A DNA stretch of 64,000 nt from contig OY821770.1 of the NCBI GenBank assembly GCA_963682175.1, positions 17,142,501-17,206,500 on the forward strand, written 5' to 3'. The position numbers and the translations under genes are program-made. The notes under the pieces were generated by a model. It was not told the DNA's origin. It made no database searches and worked only from the letters and a program-made list of their open reading frames with translations. How positions within the stretch are numbered: the first letter of the stretch is position 1; each line of letters opens with the position of its first letter. Origin of the DNA: Triglochin maritima (taxonomy: Eukaryota; Streptophyta; Magnoliopsida; Alismatales; Juncaginaceae). Positions 35,600-45,933 of the stretch are shown here, piece by piece.

Positions 35600-37695
35600 C
35601 AAGTGCGGGAATCCTTCAATAAAGTCATGGCCATTTCACCCCTGACCGAGTGAAGTGTCTTGGGGTCTTTCTATTCCATTGGGGAAACATTTTGCATGAG
35701 ACAAAAACACCGTAGTCTTTCTGTCCCTGAGGTATCTCACTGGTCAGTTCACCTTACGATGGTTTCTTCAGAATTCACTTGTGTCTTTGGCCGAACATTC
35801 ATGTACACTTACCGTATTGTCAGCATTCTCATATGGAACCAGCTCCCTAGAGCAACTGTTGTAATGCAGGATCGCCTCGGCCAAACCACTAACAACCACC
35901 AGGGTCCAATGTTCTGCCAACAACATTGGTTGTGCAATGACAACGCTTCCAGGGTCGACGCCTTGTAGTCTGGGTGCCAGCCACTCTTAAATGGTATGAC
36001 ATTGGCCGTTCAAAATGGTTTTCGAATAGAAGCTTGGAATACAAATTACCTCTTGGGGTAGTTTTCTATTTTTTGGCGCTTTTCCAGTACACAAAGCATA
36101 TTGTCGATCGCCTCGTTGGTCAAATCCATCCCCTTCGTCATGAGCTCCTTCAAGTCGGAACGTTTGAAAAAACAGGAATCATCTCTCCAGATCACCTCCC
36201 TGTGGTTATGTGTAGGTGCAGTCAAATTCAGTAGAAGGTTCATCTCATCGGGGCTCAACGTGGTCAATGCATCCATATCAATGTCGGGCCTTGTCTCTCT
36301 CGAACGATGAGCCAACCTAAATTCCTTATTGTCCTCCCTTTTTTCTTTTTGTGTTCAGGCTCCTCTGGAGCCTTCTTTCTTCCCTTTTCCGCTCGTCTTC
36401 CTTCATCTTCGTTTCTTTCGATTCATCTTCTTGTTCTTTGGCCAATGAGCGTTATCCTTTGCCCCCCCAAGTTTGCCCTCTTGCATTTCTCCTTTCCCTC
36501 ATCATCCTTCATTTTCTCCTTCTTTCTCTCTGTTTCTCTTCTTGAAGGCATCTTGTAGACCATATCCTCGAAGATATGCAATCTCTTCCTTCAGGGTCTC
36601 AATTTCCTCCATGTACTTCCTCAACTCCTCATTCAGCCTCTTAACCTCTTCGATTGACTCCTTTAGGGCAACTTTCGCTTGCAGTCTTCAGCTTCACCAA
36701 CTCCAACTCTTGAAGCAGTGGGTCCCAAGGGATGTTGCAGTCTCTCAATTGCACCACTGGTTCAATGCTTGTTGAAGGACAATCAGTCTCTGTGCGTAGG
36801 GTGGGCTCAGGGTTTTCACCCAGTCCAATGATTTCCCTCTCCTTCGGTGTAAGGCTCGTCGGTTGCGCATGATTGAAATCGCCTTCATAAATTTTAGAGA
36901 AGCTGATGCCGTGTTCCTCCCATCTCTTCAGAATGAGCCGTTTTCCAAACATTTTGGACCAACGATTCCACCTGGGGTAGGCACCTATTTTCGGCTCCCC
37001 AGAATGAACTTCTCGCACAACCATACCTAGGAACGAGAAACCCAATCAAAAACTATAACTCAAAAAGGAACTCCCATTACTAAAAGGAAATCTATAGATG
37101 AAAAGGGATGAAACACTACTTAAAAAGAAAAAAAATGACTTAAAAAGGATGAAACAATACTTAAAAAAGATAAGCTAAAACTTAAAAATGATTCCACGAA
37201 CTAGTCGACAATGTCATTATTAACAGGAACGTTTGAGAGGTCTAGGAAGTGACCGAAGGGGGTAGCCTAGAAAACGTCTTTCTCTGCGTCCTTCAACATC
37301 CAAAAAACCTTCTCTATTGGGGTCCACGAACATTTGGAGGCTTGGAAGTAATTCATAGAAGCCTAAGAAGACACCAACCGTATCAGAACCTTCAATTTTA
37401 AAGACCGAAAATCCCATGCATGGGTTAAAATGACAAACATGGTGCACCACCACACTCGAAGTAGAAGCTTGACGGGGAGAATCAATGTTGTCGACGACGA
37501 GAAACGTAAATGATAAAAAACTGGAGCGATCAAACAGAGAATAGTTGAGAAAGGGAGCATGAGAAATATCAGAAATGTTTCTTGTTTTCTTTCGCAACTC
37601 GGGATGTCAACAGGCGTCGGTTTGATGTCCTTTCCCGGTTTTATCACTATGTCAGAAAAGGAACCGTCGCACGGAAGATTAAGGGTTTTTGCCAT
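35600..37695 (-). pseudogene. Ulp1/SUMO-protease-like (C48) gene associated with MULE, broken
   Basis: Minus-strand pieces run from about 37695 to 35600 through several frames. They are an N-terminal segment (37220-37695), a segment with W-N-R-W-S-K-M-F-G-K (36641-37045), a Lys/Glu-rich stretch (about 36310-36560), and a protease-like part (36315-35800). The last has W-R-D-D-S-C-F-F then S-D-L-K-E-L and E-A-I-D-N-M, and further on A-E-H-W-T-L-V-V-V with H-Y-N-S. These parallel the region before and around the catalytic His of plant Ulp1-like proteins. I see no Cys box, and frames are interrupted, so no activity is expected. Ulp1-like genes are known passengers of plant MULEs (Kaonashi type), which suits the adjacent transposase. 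Confidence 0.5.
37050..37195 (-). repeat. AAAAAG-rich repeat (inverse of the TTTTTAAG repeat)
   Basis: Several ACTTAAAAA-type words lie between two minus-strand coding segments. On the minus strand this is the same TTTTTAAGT vocabulary as at 29590-30030 and 34860-35515, so it is plausibly an intron of the Ulp1-like gene. Confidence 0.5.
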
Positions 37696-39074
37696 TTTTT
37701 TCGAAAATATGCGCGCTTTCTTTTTAATGATCGGGCAGCTGACTGGACTGCTGACTAGATGTCACATCAGCAGCGTCCTGGACACGTGCGTCCGTCTATG
37801 AGCACCCCTTTAAGCATTTATTTCCTACGTATGACGACATTCTAAACATGTAAGATGAAGTGTTCAAGTAACTACCTTCCACCTCTAGGGTTGAACGTTT
37901 ACTTAAGTGTCAGGATCCGAACCCTTTCCAGTTAATCATTAATTGAAGATGTCCAACTTATTGAAAAACCTAATGTTGTGTTTGGTATGTGTTACAAATT
38001 TGGTCCCTCTGAATCCGTCCCAATCACCGACGAAACAAGAGTATCAAACATGAGAACATTCAAGGGGAAAAACGCCACAAACACAATGATATACGCGGAA
38101 AACTCCCTCCGTAAATGATGGGGGGAGGACCACGACCCAATACCTTCTACATCTTTCATTGATAGAATAAAATTTACACATCGGTGAATACCCACGCTCA
38201 TCCCATCAACTCTTACTTTCTCAACACCTCATAGATTCAATGGGTTCCTTCTTATTTGGATACACACCTTGTGCACCCTTACATAGGTCACATAACTAAC
38301 GCACACATAGTCCTTAGGAAACACCTCTATTTACATGTTACATTTTTCCAAATCTCTATTCAATTAAAATCCTAATTTATCAAGTACTATCAAATCATGA
38401 TGTAATTGTTTCTTTTCTTCCAAGCCAAGATACTTGTGTGGCAAGTAATTTCCTAATTTGAGACATCCAATGGTACGGTGGATTAATATCACCCAGGGAT
38501 GAAACGGAGAGAGTGGAAACAAAGTGAAATCGAATGAAATTGTAATTTTGGTCTCGTATTCCTTTAAAATAATAACTTTTTGTAATTGCAAGAGAAATGA
38601 AATTAGTTTGTAGTGTGTTTCCCAATATGTCTTTACAGTTTACACGTATAAAATGTTTAATAAATAAAAGTAACATTCCTTAAAATAATAATTTATTTTT
38701 ATTTTATCAATATTAATTAAATATTCTTGTAAAATTGGATGCAATACATACTCTATAAAAACATCACAATACAATCAAATACATACAGACCAAAAATTAT
38801 AATTATAACATAATTACATAAGGATATAATAAAATTTACAAATATGCTCAATAAGAGGATTCGGATCCGATGGAATCACCATTCATTTCTGAACTCCCAA
38901 ACTAAAATTACAGACGATTCTAATGGAATCAAGGATGGAACGATGATTTCATTTCTCAAATTCCATCAAACAAACATAACGTTGGTCTTTCTTTCGTTAG
39001 GATGTAGATTGATGTGTGTTTTATGAAAAAACTAACTAATTTATTGTATTTAGAATGCAATTAAGCATAATGAG
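37696..39074. other. Intergenic region between MULE locus and host gene
   Basis: No convincing ORF. 38300-38850 is AT-rich with repeated ATGAAAT-type words and may contain decayed MITEs, but I could not find termini. The last hundred bases before 39159 are CT-rich, as in plant 5' UTRs. Confidence 0.4.
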
Positions 39075-39158
39075 TTGGGCCAATTGGCAGTCTATTCAAT
39101 CCGGATCTCCACTTCAACTTCCCTCAGTCGCCGTCCCTCCTTCCCCAATTCTCCCCCA

Positions 39159-42100
39159 ATGGCAGTTCCAGGGCCCTACTCCGGCGTAAGCACGCTCGCC
39201 TCGGTAAAAACCCTCATATTACCTTCCCTTCCATCTATCTTCCCTAATCACGTTCCCTATTTCACTCCGCAGGTCGCTCATGTTTCGCTCTTCACCGTCG
39301 GACTCGTTTACGGCACCCTCAAGCTCTCCTACCTCCAGGTACATTCCTCTATTATATAGGCTTCGATTGAAGTTCTGATAATCGGATTTCTAAATTTTGA
39401 TCGAATGCTCCCAAACGTACCCTGGCCTTAGTGTGAAGTGAATATATGAGTTTTTAGATGTCGGCTGTGAATTACATTTGCTTCTTGATTATTGGGAACC
39501 GAAATCTACTTAGCGAAATGCGGTTCCAATTGGACGCGTAGTTTGAGATGGAAGTGAAATCGGAGTTGATGGTTTTCTTTACAGTTTTGCTGCGTAGATA
39601 GGGTAACCTCAGGGATATTGGTGGCTATTTGTTGCAATCTAGTGTTAGAGTCCATTGTGTAGGTTGGGTTCAGTCCCACATACTCCCTTAACCGACAAAC
39701 TACTTGTTGGGATGAGTGCTCTTATCAGTTGTATTAGGGGGACAACATGCACTGAACCATCTAGAGATGACTACTAGCCAATGTGCTATCAATTTTGGTG
39801 TAGTGATAGTGATATAGTGAGAGCTGTTGGAGGCGTTGGAACGGAAGCATGGTGAATCTGTTAAGGTTTGTTGTGTGGGTTTGGTGTCAAATTGGATAGC
39901 ATGGGATGTCGAGTATGGGATATAATTTCATAATTTTCCCTAACCTTCAAACTAGCTTTCAGAATGGGTTCTCCTATCATTAAGATGTTGAAGTTGGACG
40001 TAGTTTAAGGTATTGATGTACCATTGCATTATGCGAAACAAAGTCGAAGCTTGATATCATTACTTTTAAGGGGAAGATGATAATACACGATCACTATGAG
40101 GAGGTTCCATTAATCGCAAATTTACAAATTTTAGTGCATGTTGAGCAGATAAAGTTTATATGTGGTTGTAGTGACTCAAAATTTTCTTCACTCTCTCCAA
40201 TAAAGTTTGTATGGGTTTAGGTTCCAATGGTATTTTGAGCTAACTAACAATGCCTTAGATAGGGTTCTCCCTTGACAGTCGCCAAGTGTTGAATGAGGTA
40301 ATTACATTGGTTTTATTCTAGAAGCATACTATAGTGGGCCTTGTCTTGTGACTTGTGAGTAGTCTCTGATCATGTTTGAACGGTCAACGTATTATCTTTT
40401 CTCTCTTTGAATTTTATATTAGAATTGTTGCTTTGTGCCGAGTTTAATCATATGGTTTTCAACACCTTCAATTTGGTGCTTTTGGTGTGGCTTCTAATTG
40501 TTTCTACTTTTTTTTATAGGAACCATCGATTATTTTAGTTTCCAAAAATTTCGTTATCTCTTTTGCATGACATGAATGTGTACGAAATCGTGGGGGTGCC
40601 TTACTTATCAGAATGACAGAACAATTCAGATCAATGATACAAACTAGGAAGTAGGAATTGGGAAGTACACACTGATTGAAAGAATAATTTTGGTCAATAC
40701 GTGATGAGACTCGTGACAATTCTGCATTTTCTTAAAGCCTCAGATAAGAATCTAGCAATTGGCAAATGCCTATCTTGAAAAACTACTATTCTGAGATCCA
40801 TTAGACTTCCTCAGTCGCTTATTGACTTTCATTTAATTGATTTAAACAATATATTGCCCTAATTAAAAAGGTATGTTCAAGTTTAAGGTTATGTTGACAT
40901 AAAAAAAAGTGAAGGTGATGTTCTTGGAAATATATAAATTTTCATGGTTGCCTAACATTACTAACCTCATGTATAACAAACATGATGTTAGTATGTTTAT
41001 CGTATGCTGATATCTTGAATGGTTCCACATAATTTCAACGTAAACAAGCATGTTCACACGAGAAGCTTCATGTTATCCACTTTTCAGCTTATTTTATTGC
41101 AACCCTCATCCACGTAAACAAGCATGTTCACACAAGTTATAAATGTTTCAAGAACTTTTATTCAACCCATGAAACCACTAAACCAGTCCATGATCACTCC
41201 CCTTCATGGATCAAAGAGTAAAAAACATTTTTTTTCAAGTAGTCAAAGTCACTTCATCTGATTTGAGGGAAACAAATTAATCCTCAGCAGGAAGTTAGTC
41301 TTGACATGCTTTGACTATTTTGCCATTTGGGTTCATCAAATCTTCTCAGCGTCAATCATTTAAGCGGTTGGCATTCAAAGTCCATAAGAAACAGTTTTAG
41401 TCCCAATAAGTAGTCCAATTCTAATGCAATCGTGGAATTACAGGTGAGGAAAATTTATCTATTGATACAATTGTTGGCTCCTCTACATTTCAATTTGATA
41501 AATTTGTGTTCAACTTTTGTAGTACAATGCATGAAACAATGAACCATTTCAGATAGCATTTCAAAACCCAACCCACCCACTCTTCTATGCCACAATAACT
41601 CAAAACTGGTTTGCTAAATTCTTGCATATGTAGTGATACAATTTACTTCCCGAGAAAGGACCCTTGATGGGATAGTCACACTGGATTTGCCTTGTATTCA
41701 CACACATTTACACCAGTATTGAAATGCAATCGTGTCCAACACTATCTACAGGCTTGCTACTGTACCTTCAAATTTATTGTTAGTGAAGATACGTGATTAA
41801 GTTAGTGAAGTGAGTGGTCATAGTTTTGCTACACCATTAGAGTAATGTCACCCTTACTGTAACGGGAGTTCTTCCATAAATAATTGAACAGAGAGATTGC
41901 CAAACCTTACATCCGCACAATCAATTTCTAATAGCTGAAAATACGTGATTTTGAAGAGGGTGCACTGTGGAAATTTTCTCAAAAGTATGTGGACTGTGGG
42001 AGTTGAATCCTGAACTCTTTTTACTATTGGTCCAATGTGGAAGATGATTTGGTTTTATTCATGACCTGTACCGATCAAAAAAAGAAAAAGGAAAGGTAAA

Positions 42101-42398
42101 TGGCTAGATTTGATAAACTAGCAATTTGATGCATTTTTTCCCTTTACCCTTTTCTGATTGAGCGTGTTTACGCTTTGTCTTAATAGAGTGATCCATATGT
42201 TCCTGTTATATCAAGTATATTTCAATTTAGAATTCTCAGAAAAATTCATATATCTTAGGTTTATGCTCATTAAGTTTTGTTTGTTGCACTCTATGGATTT
42301 TGTTTTGCTATTTTAGTAACAATGATGTTTCCTTTCCACTGCCTTTTCAGTCCAAAGCTAAGTCTCATAGCAAAGAAGCAGCAAAGGCTCAACATTGA
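39159..42398 (+). CDS. Mitochondrial ATP synthase subunit e (E chain)
   Basis: Three exons read in frame: 39159-39203 (15 codons), 39273-39338 (22 codons) and 42351-42398 (15 codons plus TGA), giving 52 residues, about the usual plant length of 53-54. Both introns are GT-AG (69 bp and 3012 bp). The N-terminus has P-G-P-Y-S-G-V-S-T-L-A, the hallmark of the plant family (PF05680). A single hydrophobic helix in exon 2 contains the G-L-V-Y-G (GxxxG) motif used by subunit e to dimerise ATP synthase in the inner mitochondrial membrane. The tail is Lys/Ala/His-rich. It would act in the Fo sector membrane domain, with subunit g, in shaping cristae. The start is the first ATG after a CT-rich leader. 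The 3-kb second intron is unusually large for such a small gene. The product is inferred from remembered family features. Confidence 0.85.
39339..42350 (+). other. Large second intron (3012 bp) of the ATP synthase gene
   Basis: Bounded by CAG|GTACATT and TTTTCAG|TCC. It contains no coding frame. A 22-bp direct repeat (ACGTAAACAAGC...) occurs at 41038-41059 and 41112-41133. No recognisable transposon termini were found, although the size suggests past insertions. Confidence 0.6.
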
Positions 42399-43144
42399 CC
42401 GATGATGATTGCGATGCTGGGTCGTACAATGCCCTATAAGGGCATCTAGTTCGAAAGTTTTTCATATCTTGGTATTTTGAAGAATCTGGCAGAACCATGC
42501 ATTATTTCCGCTTTATTAGTTAGACAGGAAAGTGATGCTGTTCAAGTGTCCATGTTCTTGACACAGAATGAATAATCATGTTTCTGTGGTCTACTACTAC
42601 TCCATTTATGGCTGAGTCAGGTGACTGAGTTAAACTTTTGTTTTGCTATGTCTACCATCGGTTAGCTAAATAAAACAAGATTTTTTTTTGGAAACATAGG
42701 ATTACCTTTTTCAGTATGATCTTCATTGCTCAAGGAGGTCGTGTTAATCATCATTCTATTCGCACTTTTACATTTCTTAATGTTAGTTAGAGACATGGAC
42801 ATGGTTTCCTTGATCTGCACAATCTTTGTAAAGCTCGGGAGGACATCACCGGTGTTTATATGACTTTAACATTTACATTGTTGCCCGAAATGTATGGGAT
42901 AGGTTTTTTTCAATCCGATGACCTTGTCTTCGAAACAAAGCTTAAAACAATTAATGTTGAAGGATTAGCAATGCTTAAAACAAGAAATGGTAGTTTCGCC
43001 ATAAAAAACACTCTTACCCTCATTAATATACAAGATAAATTCAAAAAATCTCTTTTTAAAGAGTGAATTGCTTGGATACCACTTGCAAGCAATGTCACAG
43101 GAAAATGAGACACATGTGAATTGCTTTCCCTCGTTATATCACCA
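42399..43144. other. 3' flank of the ATP synthase gene
   Basis: The 3' UTR and downstream DNA. AATAAA-like words (TAAATAAAACAAG near 42667) could serve polyadenylation. A 68-codon frame at 42860-43066 has no recognisable features and I do not call it a gene. Confidence 0.4.
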
Positions 43145-43794
43145 GAAAGTAACTATTTTGGCTTAATGTCACAGGAAAATCAAATATCTGTCCTAATATC
43201 TTAACTTAAAGGTTACTAAACTAATGAAATCATATATTTTTTATATTTTAATAATACAAATAATTCATTATTTTTGATAAAAAATATTTTTTCTATTAAA
43301 AATCTTTTATAAATTATCAAATGCTTTTACTAAATAAATTTAAAAAATCCTAAATTTGAAATGAGATAAATAAAAATAAATACCTTTTCGAAAAAATATT
43401 TTTTTAAGAAAAATAAATATTTTTTCGGGAAACAAAATTATATAAAAAATTAGAAAATATATTTTTATCAAAAACAATTAATTATTTAATATAAAATTAT
43501 CGGATTTCATTAGTTTAGTAACCGAGACATTAAGTTTAGTGAGAGAGAAATAAGAGATCAAAGATAGAGATGAGAGAGTATAGATAAATTATTTGAGTTT
43601 TTTGCAATATTTACAATACATATGATGAAATTTATGAATTTTGGTTTATTCAGTGCGATTCTGTAAAATTTTCATTAAATATTAATATAAGTAACAAACG
43701 TTAACGTAACAGTTTCCTAAAGGAATGTTATTGGAAAAAAATTAATGACATTAAGAAAGTATTTTGGTTTTTCTATGTTATTAAGCCAAATAGT
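43145..43794. mobile_element. AT-rich MITE-like element with nested inverted repeats
   Basis: Outer arms: TAACTATTTTGGCTTAATG near 43149 is inverted as CTATGTTATTAAGCCAAATAG at 43774-43794, continuing into TATTTTC at 49156. Inside, a perfect 21-bp inverted repeat (GGTTACTAAACT... at 43211-43231 and its complement at 43503-43523) flanks a very AT-rich core. The gag-only element inserted six or so bases from the right terminus. I cannot confirm a target duplication for the MITE itself. Confidence 0.5.
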
Positions 43795-45315
43795 TGTAGG
43801 ATCGTGTGAGTTATGAGTGCACAATTAAGGCTAATTAACAAATTTAATCCTAAACGAACTCTACTTGCAAGCCAAAAGATGATGCAGCGGAATTTAAAAC
43901 AAATATAAGCAAGTAGGGAAGAAATAAGCAAACCACAATCACACGGGGATTTTATAGAGGTTCGGCACCCTACCCGGGTCCTAGTCCTCTCTTGTAAGCT
44001 CCGTTCGACTCCGCGAGCTCCGCCTACATATTCACTACCCACTCCCCGTTCCGGGCCGGGAGAGAACGCCTTTACACCACAAGCACCGCGAACAACCTCG
44101 CTTGCTTGAATTCTTCCTCTCACAATCCGAGAGGGACACTTCAGGCTTTCACCGAAGTCCTTGCTTCTTTTGACAAATAATTGAGTGGAGCAACACTCTC
44201 TAATTCTTGAGCACACTTTAGTAGGATTGGAATTATGACTAAAGTGTGGAAGGTTTGAAGCTTTGAGTGTTTGAGATTCTCTCTAATGTTTTGGACAAGT
44301 TTGTAGTGGGAGAGTTGTGTTAAAATGTGTTTTACAACTCCTTTTATAGGCATTAGAGAGAATAGAGTCGTTGTTATTGATTGGTATGAGTTGATGTGTG
44401 ATTACACAAAACAGAAACTGCAGGACCCAATTCTGGATGAATTCGGTCGACCGGATCGGGATGAACGGTCGACCGTTTGGCAGTTTTGAACTAACTTCGG
44501 TCGACCGGTTAGGCAACGGTCGACCGCCCAACGCTACGACTTAGGTACACTTAAGTCATCGGTCGAACACAAGAACAGGGTTCGGTCGACCGATTTCGTC
44601 CATGCACTTTGGGGTTGACAAACAATTAGATATTCGGTCGACCGAAACAGGTCTAGCAGTCGACCGATTTTCAACAGACACTTAGGGGTTTGTCAAGAGT
44701 CGGACAAACGGTCGACTGATCTTGGTCCTCGGTCGACCGATACATGAAATGTATTTAGGGTATTTTTGGTTTAATACGAATACGAACGTTGGGTATATAC
44801 GACAAAAATAACGGTCGGAAAATTAAGTTCAAACGGTCGACCGAAAGAGAAGGTGCGGTCGACCGAAACTAGACAAGGAAACACAAAACAGAATACTTGA
44901 TCATCCGGTCGACCGAACGGCCTGTTGCGGTCGACCGAATGTGGGCAGACAGTTAGGGTTCAGGTTTAGTATTTTCCGGTCTAAGTTTGGGTGATCTATT
45001 GAAGTCCAAATTATGTGAAATTTCGCGTGTGACTTCTATAAGGAACCTAGTGTGTGTTTAAGTTGATTTTAGCTCAAGTATGCTCAATATACACATGTTC
45101 CTAATACTCAAAGAAAATACATAATACATGTCTTCAAATGAGCTTGATTACATGTCTTGACTTGATTTTTCTTTCTTCCTTGAGTCTTAATCACCTGTAG
45201 AGATTATCACAAAGCAATATATATGCAATGCAATATGTGTGCTACTCTACATGATTATAATTAAGATTAGATTGATTAAATCATCAAAACATAGATTAAG
45301 GCCAAAAAACCAACA
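43795..45315 (-). repeat. 3' LTR of the gag-only element, 1521 bp
   Basis: Plus-strand reading TGTAGGATC...CCAACA. On the minus strand it begins TGTTGGTTTTTTGG after a purine tract. It has eleven perfect CGGTCGACCG sites between 44445 and 44937, upstream of a CTATAAAAGG TATA box near 44345. Confidence 0.92.
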
Positions 45316-45625
45316 ATCTCCCCCTTTTTGATGATGGCAACCTATATCTTAACTCTATCTTAATACGTGGAATTTTTATTTGTAAACTATGCATATTAAT
45401 GCTCCCCCTATGGATATGCATAGTTTTTGTTCAATTTTATCACAAAATTCCAAGTTACCCCCTTAATTATCTCTCCCCCTTTGACATCCATCAAAAAAAT
45501 GATATTCATAAAACAAAGGTTATACAATTAAGGTGAATGTGGATGTCTTGTAATGAAGTTGCTCCCCCTAAATTTTGCACTTCATTACTCTAAGAAAATG
45601 ATATTTAATAAGCTCCCCCTATCAA
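45316..45625 (-). promoter_or_regulatory. Polypurine tract array
   Basis: On the minus strand, AAAAAGGGGGAGAT abuts the 3' LTR (45316-45329). Further AGGGGGAG tracts occur near 45403, 45472, 45562 and 45613. The first is the expected plus-strand primer; extra tracts are characteristic of Sirevirus elements. Confidence 0.75.
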
Positions 45626-45933
45626 TAAGGCTATATGGGAACTAAGAGTATGATTCAAGTTAAGTTCATTTAAGTTTCTACTCAAGCCTTATTCTAACAT
45701 CCATTCAAAATTTGACATTTATACTCAATGGATGTGATATATGATTTGCAATGAATAGGGTTTATGATATGTCAATTTAGCATATAACCTAGACTAGAAC
45801 CAATTGATTGATAAAGTATAAAGGATAGGAAATTATACCAACTTGAAGCTTGAATTGGTTCCAATCTCATTTGGTGATGCAACCGGATTTGAATTTGACT
45901 CTTGAGCTCACCCGGTCACCACCGATTGCTTCC

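Noticed and set aside
36307..36558. Plus-strand Ser/Phe-rich ORFs
   Set aside because: They are the antisense of a Lys/Glu-rich minus-strand segment and have no recognisable domain.
39075..39359. Continuous 94-codon ORF over the first two exons of the host gene
   Set aside because: It reads through intron 1 and past the exon 2 donor; the spliced model fits the family length and motifs far better.
42860..43066. 68-codon plus-strand ORF downstream of the host gene
   Set aside because: No known motif, no splice or promoter context, adjacent to AT-rich MITE sequence.
44445..44940. Regularly spaced repeats resembling a CRISPR array
   Set aside because: Repeats are 10 bp, palindromic and irregularly spaced, lie in LTRs, and the genome is a plant.
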